Source of the DNA: Trissonchulus latispiculum
Lineage: Eukaryota > Nematoda > Enoplea > Enoplida > Ironidae
Direction of reading: 5' to 3'
Length of the DNA stretch: 64,000 nt
Assembly (NCBI GenBank): GCA_030248195.1
Contig: JASAND010007004.1
Span: forward strand, 25,139-89,138
The position numbers were made by a program, and so were the translations under genes. How positions within the stretch are numbered: position 1 is the first letter of the stretch; every line of letters begins with the position of its first letter. The notes beneath the pieces were generated by a model, which was not told the DNA's origin, ran no database searches, and worked only from the letters and a program-made list of their open reading frames with translations. Below are positions 50,556 through 61,487 of this stretch, piece by piece.

Positions 50556-51102
50556 AGCAAATGTAGAGCTTCGTCTAGACTTACCAGCAACAAGACAGAC
50601 GGCGATGTACAGTTAAACTGACAGTTGATTGAGCACTGTGCTCCATTCTGACGTGAATTTAAGAACTAACGGAGCTGCAACTATTTTTGAAATATGCTCC
50701 GTTATACAGTTGCCGGACTTCACCCATTTATCGATTTGATTACTGATACAACAATTATCTTGGCATTTGTTGTTGTTGTTGATGTAGTTATTGTTGTTTG
50801 CTGCGTTACACATCACGATGTGATGATCATCATCCGAAGGTGCAAAGGGTTATCCAGGAAACTGGCCCCGTAAAGTTGGTCAAAAGCAAGTCAACCAAGT
50901 TGCTAGAAGGAGTCCCAAATCCTGGTCCACATCACCATGGATGGTGTCTCCCCCTCCCCCTTAAGCTGCTCCGTCGGCCTCGTCTTTAGTACAAGTCTTC
51001 TCTCTCAAACTTAATCTTCCCCTGACTTTAATGGCTGCCTATGTCAAATTTTTCACCAGCCTGATTTTTTCTAAGTCCGATATGCTAAGCCTAATAATTA
51101 TT

Positions 51103-52514
51103 GCCGTCTGTCTTGTTGCTGGTAAGTCTAAACGAAGCTCTACATTTGCTGAAGGAATCAGCTATGCACTTTTTGCTTATCTTTAACTTGTTAAGTATCA
51201 GTGAATCACGTAAACACCGAAAGGTTGAAATTAACGTCAGAAGCTAGTTCCGCTGTCCAGAGGTAGAGGGTAGCTGGGTGGTAGAGCGTTCTATCTAAGA
51301 TCAGAAACTCGGAGGTTCGATTCCCGCCTTTGGCATGTTTCATCACATTTTTCAACCTTAATTTCTACCTTTTACATTCCCGTGTTCACGAGAATCAGTG
51401 ATATTTGTAAGAAATTACAGCAAATGTAAACCTCAGCAGGCTAGTGGTTCCGTACAATGATGTGCTACTTCTACTAGAGCGACTTTGAATGCTCAGACAT
51501 GCGTCATCAAACTCCCGCCGGAAATGTACTGAGAACCTACAACGCTGACACTTTTGGTGTTGCTACCTGATACTGAGGGTTTATTGCACAAGGAGTAAAC
51601 GACGTATCGGTATTGTCTAAACTCATTGACTAATTGTGAAAAGCATTTATATATTCGGTCTCAGCCCCCCCCTCCACTTAGAGATGGGACCGGTTGGTCC
51701 ATTAGAATCGGTTGTAACCGAACCGGAATCGAATCGGAAGGATTTTTAGAATCGGAACCAGAACCGATAGAATTTGGAACCGGCCGGTTCCAAGCTTAGA
51801 AATTTTACTTGAACTATTTTTTTGCACAATGTCAAAACTTTGAAAAACTTGGCGTCTATATATATATATATAGTTGACATTCGTGTTGTATTTTTCTCGC
51901 TAGTGTTTTATAGTATACTGAAATCCGATCTAACTTAGTAAGCGCTCAGGACTTGAATTTTTAATTATTAGCTAAAGAAACCGAGGTCTTTACGCTGAAG
52001 GAGATTTTTCATTCACAAAGACAGATTTACATTTTAATAATCCAAAGTTGAAATCAAATAAAATATTATTAAATATTCCACTCTGGGTAGTAGGATGTGC
52101 TCATAACAGAGAGCGTGTCGACTTGCATACTTGCCAATTAATGCATCATAAAGCTTATTTGTGGTCTGTGCTTCGTCTTTGTGCTTTGTGCTTTGTACTT
52201 AGTGCTCAGGAGACTAAAGACAAATAGTTCATCAGGACAGGACAACGCACAATTGCGAAAGCTGAAGTCACATGCCTCAAACTTCATATAGAAGCGACAT
52301 TGTAGAAACAAAATATTTAATACAGTTATGTAGAACATGAGAACCAGCCGGACTTTTTCGGCTCTGCTCGGCTCGGCTCGCCCAACTTTTAAATTTAAAA
52401 TTTGTCTAATTTGTCAACCGAATTGTGGATTTTTCATGTAATATTAGTCAAAAGGCGTTGAAAAGAGCTTTCTACCTTTTGTGAAGTGAGAATCAGCAAA
52501 ACTCCAGCATTACC
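51103..52514. repeat. Right arm of the 7.2-kb inverted repeat
   Basis: Complementary to the left arm. Matches include GCCGTCTGTCTTGTTGCTGG (51,103), TTTTGGTGTTGCTACCTGAT (51,554), GGTTCCAAGCTTAGAAATTT (51,786), GACTAAAGACAAATAGTTC (52,213) and AACCAGCCGGACTTTTTCGG (52,342). It lacks the MULE and the LTR remnant, so it records the ancestral arrangement. Confidence 0.75.
51257..51333 (+). repeat. tRNA-like core of the SINE in the right arm
   Basis: CCAGAGG (51,257-51,263) can pair with CCTTTGG (51,327-51,333) as a seven-pair acceptor with one G-T pair. An A box TAGCTGGGTGGTAGAGC and a B box GGTTCGATTCC are intact. The anticodon arm TTCT/AGAA has an oversized loop, so it is tRNA-derived rather than a working tRNA. 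Confidence 0.55.
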
Positions 52515-52524
52515 GACACACTCG

Positions 52525-53085
52525 AAACTGCAGTGTCTACAGTCATAAGGTTTAATCATATTGGTATTTGCTAAAAGTATGATTCTACGAAACTAAGGCA
52601 CCATTCCAGTGGGCACCCATTCAGGCTTGTTTTGCTAAAAGCTTATTCTTATACTACTATATTACTGTACTGCTATACAAGATAGAAAGAAACCAGTGAT
52701 GAACGTCGAAAAAATCACGAGAAATCTTATTTTCCGCAGTATTGAAAAAGGCACAATCTGGTAAATTGCAAAATACATGATAACTTAGCAATACAAATTT
52801 TTTAATTGCAAAAAATTCCAATTTTCCAAATTAAGATTACATTATTCGAATATAATTTCAGTTTTCGCACCTGTTTTTGAAAAAATGTTTATGCATTTCA
52901 ATAGGTATAGAACCCACCATGACATTCTTCGTCTTACTGAGCAATGTTTTAATGAAATAATTAAACACCAGAAAAGACTACTGCAGTCGTTCCCTCTCAT
53001 TAATTCTTGTTTGTTTCTTGTCGTCTTTCTTCCAGTCAATGGGCAGCAGGCTTGATATGATATGATTGGTGAGCACAAAAGCGTA
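52525..53085. other. No supportable gene
   Basis: AT-rich sequence. The long minus-strand frame (52,842-53,324) runs through the SINE at its start and has no recognisable domain. Confidence 0.4.
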
Positions 53086-53089
53086 TGAA

Positions 53090-53340
53090 CAAGAATCGTC
53101 AATATTGTTGTAGCGCTTCTACCAGGGCTGATGGACCAATAAGAAACCGAGGACAAGCCCGAACGGGAGGCGTCAGGCACCCTCGTAACCACGAAACCAG
53201 GACCTAGAAGAGAGAAGGGAAGAGTCTGCTTTTCACTCAGAATTGGAAGTAAAGAATTATCCCAGCCGGGTTTCGAACCACGGCCCTTCTGATCCCGGGT
53301 CAGTCGTGCTAACCCACTGATCACTGGGCCATTAGCTGAA
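53090..53340 (-). repeat. tRNA-derived SINE, second type
   Basis: On the minus strand, GCCCAGTGATCAGTGGGTTAGC (A-box region) and GTGGTTCGAAACCC (B box) surround a CTGA-CCCGGGA-TCAG arm, that is, a tRNA-like head at about 53,265-53,335. A body of about 170 bp ends in CAACAATATTGACG. Head plus body is the SINE layout. Family not identified. Confidence 0.6.
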
Positions 53341-53399
53341 CTCCCATTACAGGCTCATCAATCTTTCCTATTCCTGCTTCCCTTACATTGTTTTGAATC

Positions 53400-54820
53400 G
53401 TCAATAAGGTTTTCAAAGCATTCCAAAAGCAAGTAAAAACAAGAGCACAGAGCACAAAGCACAAAACACTGTGCTTTCTTACCCGCCATCATGAACTCAC
53501 AACGTAAAGCACAAAAGCACAAAGCACTGCATCATGATCCGAGCTTAAGTAATAGCATATTCTTATTGTCTAACTCAGCATCCACTGCTCAACAAGAAGG
53601 ACTGAGCCATGACATTCAGCAACCCAGAGGCAGGAGTGTTAGATTGTTGAACAGTCTAGACCCGGATCGCCCACTTATCAAGAATGGGGAATCCAATTTG
53701 AAGCTCGTGAGTCGAAGAAAGAAAGAACTTTTCACGGATTTTCTTAAAGTATTCCGCCTTTTGTGATCATATAATAACCGTTGGATAATGAAGAATAAAC
53801 AATAACGTATGAACTGTATCACGTGTATGTAACTTTGCTCTTTTAACTAGACGTCAACCATGTAGTCTGTCAGCAAAAAAACTGTTGGTAGCTTTAGTAT
53901 GTCTGGTTTGTGTTGGCATTTGCTTTCTTGATAGTTGTAGTAGTGGACTAAGTAAAGTATTTTGGGTAGTTTCTGTCAGACAAGTGCCTGATGAGACGAA
54001 CTTTCTAGAGAAGGAGTGAACGGGGTCTACAGCCACAACAGATTCGGGATGCTAGCCGAATGATCGCTGCCCAACATTGCCTTCTGTCCAACAAAATTAA
54101 AACCGAATCATGTGGGAGGGGGGTTGAACAATATCTCCGTGTTAGTAGACCGGGTACTTTGGGGGAAGTTGTTGTGAAGTTTAGGTCTACGAGTGTTAGT
54201 AAGAGTGTACTGACTATTAAATAAAACGGTTTGTCTGACAAGAAATTAGGATAAGACTAGATCACGAGGTAACTGTGTGGTGTGCGATGCCGTTGGAACG
54301 AGCCCTAACTCTGCTTAAAGAAATATTTCAACAACTATAATTTTACTGCCAAGATTCACAAACTGAGCTAGACAAAACTCGCAACGGTACAAAACCAAAA
54401 GATAACAAATATTTTCACATCAACTTTAAATGTAGAATATTAAAATTACAGCGCCAACAAAATTATAGGATAACTCAGAATTCAAGAAATATTCGACAGA
54501 TCGGTAACCCCAAAATCGGAACCTAAGCGACAGCAAAAACCCCCGACTACTTCGCAACTCCCGACCGTCCTAGAATTTCGTTCGAACCCAAGTGATCACA
54601 CAAGCGTGAACCAAATCGACGATTTAGCTAAAGTACCGGAGAATTTAGACAGAAGTAACAGAAATGTTGAATAATTTCGAAGTAAATCTATGATTTAAAT
54701 GTGCGTGCTAACTTCACACAATTTCTTTGTTAAGTGCACATCTTCACACTGTGAAAAGAATACGTATGGTTTCGAGTCTGTTCAACCAAAATTGGTTTCA
54801 TTCAAATTGCTTGCATCGCG
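53400..54820. other. No supportable gene; AAAGCACAAA-rich repeats
   Basis: GCACAAAGCACAAA-type words cluster at 53,440-53,530 and resemble words in both arms of the inverted repeat (45,580 and 52,180). The ATG frame at 53,491-53,766 (91 codons) begins inside this repeat and lacks motifs, so it is not called. Confidence 0.4.
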
Positions 54821-54829
54821 TGTTCTGAT

Positions 54830-56092
54830 TAGGGTTGTGCCGTTAAGAAATTTCTCGGGCCGGGCTCGGGCTCGGGCCAACCAACCTTCTCGGGCCGGGC
54901 TTCGGGCCGGGCTGGCCCGGCCCGAGCCCGGCCCGAAGCCCGAGGCCCGCTTCACGGCCCGAGCCCGAAGCCCGATTCACGGCCCGAGCGGCCCGAGGAG
55001 CCCGAGCGGCCCGAAGAGCCCGAACGGCCCGAGAGGCCCGAGTGTGGCCCGAGCGGCCCGAGTGCAGCCCGAGCAGCCCGAGTGTAGTCCGAGCAGCACA
55101 GGTGGCCCAAGCATAGCCCAACAGCTGCGGAGAAGTCCAAATATGGCTCGAATCGCATCCGGTTTGCGCGAGCAATTTTATAGTATCATGTATCGGTAAA
55201 CCCAAAATGAACCTTAATGGTTCGATTAGCTGTAACTTCAAGTGCAACATTAGCTATTGTTAGAAGCTTTTCATTTCGCAATTTGCAGATGTTTTTAGCC
55301 CTAATTTGTAACCACACACTGGAACTATAAAGCTTATCTTGTAGATTGTAAGATTTTTGGTTAAGTATTGAATTATCCAAAAAGGAAAAATAACTAAATC
55401 ACTCACACAGCTTATATCTAGCATATTTAAACACACAATTGACCACTGACTAAAAAGTGGGAAGTTGGCAAAGCTTTACTTTTTAGCTTTTTTGTAGCAA
55501 ACCAGCGTCTACCGCCGCAGGCAGAGTAACTAAAATAATTCGTTTAAAATTTTGCAATTGATTGCAGACAATTTGCCGCTAACTAATCCATAACTTTGGC
55601 AGATAGAGAACACTTGCATAAAGGTTAGCATTTCGCAACATGCTTGCTAATATAATAGCATTTGGATAGTAGAATTATGTTCATATATCATATTCATACT
55701 TGTCTATATATATTTTGTTTCAAAAGTATCGCTTCTGATATGTACATATGTAGGTATGCATGTTAAGCACTGAAGAAGACAACAGTGTGTGGACAAAGGA
55801 AGCCACAAGTCACAACGAAAAATCAATATTTTTCAGCAATGACAAACTACAAACTACAACAGCCCGAAAAGCCCGAGAGGCCTGAGCGGCCCGAGCGGCC
55901 CGAGTGGCCCGAGCGGCCCGAACGGCCCGAGCGACCCGAGCGGCCCGAGTCGGGCCGGGCTCAACAGAGAACTCGGGCCGGGCTCGGGCCGGGCCGCCTC
56001 ATTAAAAACTCGGGCCGGGCCGGTTTCGGGCCGGCCCGAGCCCGAGCCCGGCCCGAGCCCGAAGCCCGCTTCACGGCCCGGGCACAACCCTA
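54830..56092. mobile_element. hAT-like element with GCCCGAG minisatellite ends, 1,263 bp
   Basis: A perfect 8-bp target duplication, GTTCTGAT, lies at 54,822-54,829 and 56,093-56,100. Terminal inverted repeats are TAGGGTTGTGCC and GGCACAACCCTA. Immediately inside each end are GC-rich arrays of GCCCGAGCG- and GGGCCGGGCT-type units (54,855-55,100 and 55,860-56,080). These are inverted relative to each other, while the centre (55,140-55,850) is AT-rich. Long open frames across the arrays (Arg/Pro/Gly-rich) are composition artefacts. Non-autonomous. Confidence 0.8.
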
Positions 56093-56537
56093 GTTCTGAT
56101 CACTTGACGGCTGTTAAGTACACGCATCCTTTTTCCTGCTGCGCCTCAGCGCAACAGGTCTCTTAAGTTTGCTCAGCCCTCCGTTTTACACGCATACTCC
56201 AGAACTGAAGCAGAACATATTGCTTTTGAACTATGTAGATCTCATTAATAGCCCAGCCATAAAATTGCAGTGAAAGATGGCTGAAGAATATGAGAAAACA
56301 TCAAGCCCAGACCAGAACCATATGTTTCTTGATTCACCGTTTCGCAAGCGACAGAATATTTTGGAATGGACTTTTGTGCGTTAAGACTACATATTTTCAC
56401 TCATACATTCTGATAGGTTTCAGAAACTTTATTGCTAGTCAGATAAGTTCTTGCAAAAATATTCTGCTGCGCGGCAGGCCTACAATTTATGGAAATGTTC
56501 CTATAGTACCATAAGTCTTTTGCAGAAAATATTGCTT

Positions 56538-56770
56538 GTTATACTGAAAGATCATTATTGTACTGAGAGCTTTGCTTCCAGCTGAAACGCCAATTTTCTT
56601 TGAAACGTCAGAATTTCATTTGTCAAAGTGTCACTAGTCAGAATTTTAGGGTATTATCTTGATTACCCACCCCCCCCACTCAAAATTCTTAAAATTTGAC
56701 CAAATGAGCTAAAATTTGGTATGGGTATGTGTTCGACCACGCTGGGCGGGTGGGTCACCGTGACCCTAGG
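56538..56770. repeat. Inverted partner of 45.05 kb plus family B fragment
   Basis: 56,538-56,650 is the reverse complement of 45,050-45,180 with mismatches. It is followed by CCACCCCCCCCACTCAAAATTC and TTGACCAAATGAGCTAAAATTTGGTATGGGTATG (56,697-56,730), which is the end segment of fold-back family B. The latter looks like a fragment. Confidence 0.5.
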
Positions 56771-56929
56771 CTGCAAACCAACTAATCCATCAATAATACC
56801 AATATTTCTGCAGATGCACACAGATGTCACGCCATTTTCACATAAAAATCACAGTTTTACAGCAACTATGCATTTATTTCTCAACCATTATAATTTTCTG
56901 AACTATCCATAATATAATTTCGGGCCAAA

Positions 56930-58227
56930 TTGCTACTCAATTTGCCCTATTCATGCCTAATATCTAAGTATTCACATTAATCTTGGCAATTCCAAAACCT
57001 TTAACCAACAAGGGAGTTTACTTGGTATGCCCGCTTACACACTCACAATTACCCACGTTTGGTTTCGCATTCTCATTCCGGAAACATGGCTAACCTTGGA
57101 AACTCACCAGCCATGAGAGGTTTACCCAAGGAGCCAAATACGTAAATTTTTTATCACATTCATTCTAACAGTTACAAAAATTATTCATTCGCACACTCAC
57201 AAACATTAAGCCTAACTACTCCTAGATATTTCCTAACTAAAAACTTAACTACTAATAGTATGCACATTTTGTTGTTTTATTTCCTGATTTTAACTCCATC
57301 TTCGCATAATTATATAAGTTTTGAAAAACCAATTTTATAAAAAAAATTTGAGAATTTTGCGACTTTGCTTGGAAAGCAGAACGAGTAATAATTGCTCGGC
57401 AATTATTACTCACAAAACAAATTAAAAACAGTTGCTAAAGACAGCTTATTTTAGTTAAATTAACTATAGGGAAGTCGGAAATTCCCTCCTTAAACAACTC
57501 AATAATTAAGTATTAAAAATTAAATCAAGTTTCTAATTGCCTAATAGTTTTGAAAACCGACCTAATACAGACAAGGCAACCATCTAATTCACAACATCTT
57601 AATTTTTTGAAGCGCCTTATTAAACAGCTTAGCCGGCAATTCCTAATAGCCGGTTATAGGGGCATATATTCCTAAACTAGCTCGAAATGTAGTTTGAGGT
57701 CGTAATTAAGAGACCTCCTAACTAAACTCAAGGGTGGGTCCCCACTCAAAATCCCATAATTACACAAAATCCCAAAAGGTGAAAAAATTAAAGAAAAAAT
57801 GGCAGTTTCTGGCCACGAAGATTCACTGATGAAAATGAAGAAAATTTAGCCATGAAGGCTTAGAAGTCGGGAAAAAATAACAAAACTGGCCACGAGGGCT
57901 CGCTGATAATTTTAATAAAATTGGCCAAAAGGGGCCATAATTTGACCAAAAATTTAAGGCCCGAGGGCCAAAAATGAAAGGCAAAAATAGGCCGAAAAAT
58001 GCCTTCTAAAACCTAGAAAAGTGTGTTCCTAAAGTGTGTAAGGCAGAGCATAAAAAATTCATAGGCCCTCTTGTGTGTAGGTGTCCGTTCGTGTTTTCTC
58101 AGTTCTTCTCTTCTGACAAGTGTGCGTCAGAAGAGGTCCCTAACTCGAGTCCTAAGAGGAAAATGCATATTCGGCCAAAACGCTGGCACACCAGGGAAGT
58201 GCGTTTAATTCTGGGGGTGGGGAAATA
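56930..58227 (+). repeat. Family A hairpin-dense repeat, copy A3 (left part)
   Basis: Contains the perfect palindrome at 57,383-57,411, the block AAGGGTGGGTCCCCACTCAA (57,730) shared inverted with A2, and a GGCC array. Array motifs start at 57,811, 57,848, 57,888, 57,923 and 57,959: GGCCACGAAG, AGCCATGAAGGCT, GGCCACGAGGGCT, GGCCAAAAGGGGCC, GGCCCGAGGGCC. It is interrupted by the element at 58,228-59,007 and resumes at 59,008 with CAGCCGCTCTCGGCCGGACT, equivalent to 9,453 in A1. Confidence 0.65.
57383..57411. repeat. Conserved palindrome of family A (copy A3)
   Basis: GAGTAATAATTGC and GCAATTATTACTC pair perfectly over 13 bp around TCG. See the A2 counterpart at 23,638-23,664. Confidence 0.65.
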
Positions 58228-59007
58228 GAAGAGATGAGATCAGGGCCGACTTTTTCGGCCCGGCCCGGCCCGGCCCTGTTCAAATTTGAGGTCTGTCCGG
58301 CCCGGCCCGGCCCTGTGTCAAAAATTTCAGGCCCTGGCCCGGCACGGCCCTGAGCGCCGTTTGGGTCTGCGCGGCCCGGCCCGGCCCTGAAAAGTCCTGA
58401 TTTTTAAAAAATTCTTCTATGAAGTTTTGAGACACTTAGAATTTCGTGTTCTGCCGCACTATCGTATTCTCGAGATCCAAAGATCATGTTCTCTCAAAAA
58501 ACAGTGCATTACGAATATTTCAGCATCCTACCTTCCTAAGAAAATTAGCACTAAATGTACTAAATTAGCCTGAGGCCGATTTACCGAAATAGTTAAATGT
58601 TTTACATGTTTGGATGTTTGTTTGTTTGTTGTTTGAAATAGAGTTTGAAACAGTTGCATATGTATGTAGTAGATTAAACTTCTGTTACTCGAAAGCTGAT
58701 GTATATTTGATATTGATTTGTTGTATATTCAGTCTCATTTGACACAAAGAAAGCTAGAAATTTTGAATTTAGGAAGGCAAAATCAATTCTTAGAATTGGA
58801 AAGTGTATATATGCAATAAATTAATGTGAAAAACGTCAGGGCTTGGCAGGGCCTAACAGGGCCGGGTCGGGCCGCGCTTTTTTCGTTGGAAGCTGCGCGG
58901 CCCGGCCCGGCCCTTACTGACTTTTCTTCAGGCCCGGCCCGGCCCGGCCCTGACTGGAAATCAGGTCTGCGCGGCCCGGGCTTTGTCGGCCCTGATCTCA
59001 TCTCTAT
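58228..59007. mobile_element. 780-bp TIR element with CGGCCCGG ends, nested in A3
   Basis: GGGGAAATA flanks it at 58,219-58,227 and 59,008-59,016 as a 9-bp target duplication (10 bp with the preceding T). Inside, AGAGATGAGATCAGGGCCGAC is inverted at the other end (GTCGGCCCTGATCTCATCTCT). GC-rich CGGCCCGGCCCGGCCC arrays occupy both ends and an AT-rich centre separates them. No ORF of note. The layout resembles the 54,830-56,092 element although TIRs differ. Confidence 0.75.
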
Positions 59008-59162
59008 GGGGAAATACACAGCCGCTCTCGGCCGGACTCAAACGAAGACTTGTTGCAGTTTGAAAATTTTGGACTATGACGATGACAATTTTCTGTAACG
59101 GCCAATAACTGGCAATCATCCAAAAAGTCTAGGTATGTTTGTTATGACTTAAACCAATAGTA

Positions 59163-59735
59163 TATAATACCAAGAGTGTGAAGCTTAGCCCTTCCTAGTT
59201 GAAATGGCCTGCGAGATGCTCGGCACATTAAGGCCGAAATCTCGGGCGGGGTCCCACTTACCATTGTTCAGCATGTGTTTATATGGGTTTGAACTAAAAC
59301 GCATCTGATTGGCTAATTCCCTACCTTATGTCAAAATTATGTGTATAAATGGACCCCCCCCGAGATCTCAGTGGGGCTCCCGCTTAGAGTTGTTAAGCGT
59401 GTGTTTATATGCGGTCGAACTGAAATGCACTGATGAGGATACAGGAGCTAAGTAGCCAATCAAATACATTTCAGTTCAATCGCATATAAACACACGCTTA
59501 ACAATGCTAAGCGGGACCGCCACTGAGATCTCGGGGGCGGGGGTCCATTTATACACATAATGTTGACATAAGGTAGGGAATTAGCCAATCAGATGCTTTT
59601 TAGTTCAAACCCATATAAACACATGCTGAACAATGGTAAGTGGGACCCCCCCCCGAGATTTCGGCCTTAATGTGCCGAGCATCTCGCAGGCCATTTCAAC
59701 TAGGAAGGGCTAATCTTCCCACTCTTGCTATTATA
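59163..59735. mobile_element. Fold-back element family C, 573 bp
   Basis: TATAATACCAAGAGTGTGAA on the left is matched by TATAATAGCAAGAGTGGGAA on the minus strand at the right. Complementarity runs almost to the centre at about 59,449 (GGCCTGCGAGATGCTCGGCA, AACTAAAACGCATCTGATTGG and GAGATCTCAGTGG against their complements). The ends abut TA, so a TA target is possible. No coding capacity. A degenerate copy is at 18,190-18,755. Confidence 0.75.
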
Positions 59736-59999
59736 TATGTAACAAAAAGGCTAGTTGGGGGTCGCTTTTCTATCTTTTCCTGAAGTTTAACCACTGACCT
59801 CCGAGGATCAGAGTCGAGCACTGTTTTTAAACTGGTAACTCCCTAATTGTTCAAAGTTATACACAGGGGTCCTATCTATCAATCAAGCGATAACTCCTAA
59901 CATTCATTCACTCGCACTTCCTGCAATGCTAATAATCTCACTCTTATCTAATTAAAGAAGAAAGAAAGTTGCACACCACAAGGCGCCCGAAAAAAATCG

Positions 60000-60073
60000 G
60001 GCACCCGGCGGGACTCAAACCGCGCTCTCCTGCTTAACGCGCAGACGCTCTAACCAACTGAGCCACGGGTGCC
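60000..60073 (-). tRNA. tRNA-Asn(GTT)-like gene or pseudogene
   Basis: The minus strand folds as a cloverleaf. The acceptor is GCACCCG/CGGGTGC (seven pairs), the D arm GCTC/GAGC with loop AGTTGGTTA, and the anticodon arm TCTGC-GCGTTAA-GCAGG. The variable loop is AGAGC and the T arm starts GCGG-TTTGAGT. The anticodon would be GTT (Asn). Two defects argue for a pseudogene or SINE head: position 33 is C instead of the near-universal U, and the T stem lacks one base. The A and B boxes (GTGGCTCAGTTGG, GGTTTGAGTCC) are intact, and a TTTTTTT terminator follows within a few bases on the minus strand. Confidence 0.55.
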
Positions 60074-60099
60074 ACGGGTAAACCTTGATTCTCGCTCAA

Positions 60100-61100
60100 A
60101 CGCGGAACAAACCAAGATGACTCTTAATTATATTAAATTATGATTTTAATGATGCAGTCAGAATTACAGTTGCACAAAGAATAATATTATCTACAGTTGA
60201 AAATACAAAGTTATAATAGCCTAGGTAGACACAAACATGATACACAATTACACAAGGTTAGGTAGTTACAATACTGATAGTTTTCATTCAATCAAGAATA
60301 GGATTTCGTTCCGAACCTCAAGTTTTAGATGATGCCCTTTTTAAAAGATCTCACTCAAACAATCATGATAAACTTTAACCCTCTTGGTTTGTTTACTCAC
60401 AGTTCAAGCTACCTTGTTGATCCGAATCCGTGCGCGTGTGCTTTGTCCAATTGGCAGGTCCTCCGAAAATGGGTACAGGCAGGTCACAGAATAAAACCAA
60501 GAATGAGAATAGCGCTCAGAAAATAATACAGTCGAGGAGTGGCTAGCCCAAGTGGTCAGTCAACACACACCGGTCAGACCGGTATCTCCCTCCTCGGACC
60601 CTCGGTCAAAGACAAGTCAAGAATAACGGCAGAATCGAGTGAGTTCACCACTGTTCGACAAAGCGAAACAGCAACCAGCGAGTGAAGTCACAACCGTTTC
60701 TAATGGCAGCCAAACCACGACTGATCCTTGAATTTTAAAAAATGTCAGGGTTTCGGGGAAGACCTGTCAATCGTAGGTGCGTGACGTGTAGGGCGGAGCT
60801 TGCGGCTCCCTTTCATGTAGTGCGTTTTTCGTGTCTGCGTGTTATCATACGTCACTTCTCCGTGACGTATGAACTAGGCCCTCGGGATGAAGTTGGCTCC
60901 CAAAATTCCCAAACTTGGACGCATTAACCCCACTTAGTTTCCTGGGGAGATAAGTCCCCAAATTTTGGCCCGTTTTGCAAATAAACCCATAAATCTCCAA
61001 AAGGTATTCTCTTTTCAAACTTCTCAACAAAGACCTCTCAATCTCGTCAAACCACGGTTCAGCAAATATTTTCAAACAGCGTACCGCAATAACGCGACAC
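60100..61100. other. No supportable gene
   Basis: Short frames only (60,329-60,526, 60,742-60,927, 60,845-61,075), with no motif. Confidence 0.4.
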
Positions 61101-61110
61101 TCATTATTGG

Positions 61111-61196
61111 GCGCCCTAACGCACCATGTCCAAAAATTGAAAAAAGCGCCCTAACGCACTATAGGGGCGCCCTAACGCAACAGGCGCCCTAACGCA
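61111..61196. repeat. Four GCGCCCTAACGCA repeats
   Basis: The 13-mer GCGCCCTAACGCA occurs at 61,111, 61,146, 61,167 and 61,184 with spacings of 35, 21 and 17, and no mismatch. It is GC-rich in an AT-rich context and lies about 300 bp upstream of the proposed LTR start. Confidence 0.75.
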
Positions 61197-61487
61197 ATAC
61201 AATCCTCACAGACTACAAAAAGTTTCATAAATTATTCAGAAATGGAAATATGAAAAATATGATGCATCTTACGAATCAAGACACAAACAGTACCTAGCTA
61301 ATATCGTTAAGTATAGAAAACAGAATTAGGTACAAAAATATCAGAACAGAGAACAGACGAATGAATTAAGCAATCAATAGCAATCAATCTTAGTTAATGC
61401 TCAACAATTACTTCCCACAATTATTTCCGTTTTATCTTCCATTTTATCCGTTTCGCAACATTACAAAATTCTTTGCCTCCACATATA

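Larger units (their letters stand above)
45280..50603. repeat. Left arm of a 7.2-kb inverted repeat
   Basis: From GGTAATGCTGGAGTTTTGCTG (45,280) to CAAGACAGACGGC (50,603), this arm is complementary to 52,514-51,103. It has been lengthened by three insertions absent from the right arm. These are about 0.85 kb at 45.8-46.66 kb (microsatellite and LTR remnant), the MULE at 46,867-49,497, and a direct duplication of the SINE-like segment (49,790-50,030 versus 50,330-50,555) separated by a unit with an (AAC)n tail. The spacer between arms is 499 bp. Confidence 0.75.

Noticed and set aside
52842..53324. 160-codon minus-strand ORF
   Set aside because: Begins in the tRNA-derived SINE and has no recognisable domain; length is not exceptional for repeat-derived sequence.
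53985..54020. CTGATGAGACGAAC resembling a hammerhead ribozyme core
   Set aside because: No room for stem II between CTGATGA and GAA, the last core base is C rather than A, and flanking stems I and III are not evident.
54699..55250. Long Arg/Pro/Gly-rich open frames on both strands (166 and 135 codons)
   Set aside because: They translate the GCCCGAG minisatellite of a transposon end; both strands and several frames are open because of composition.
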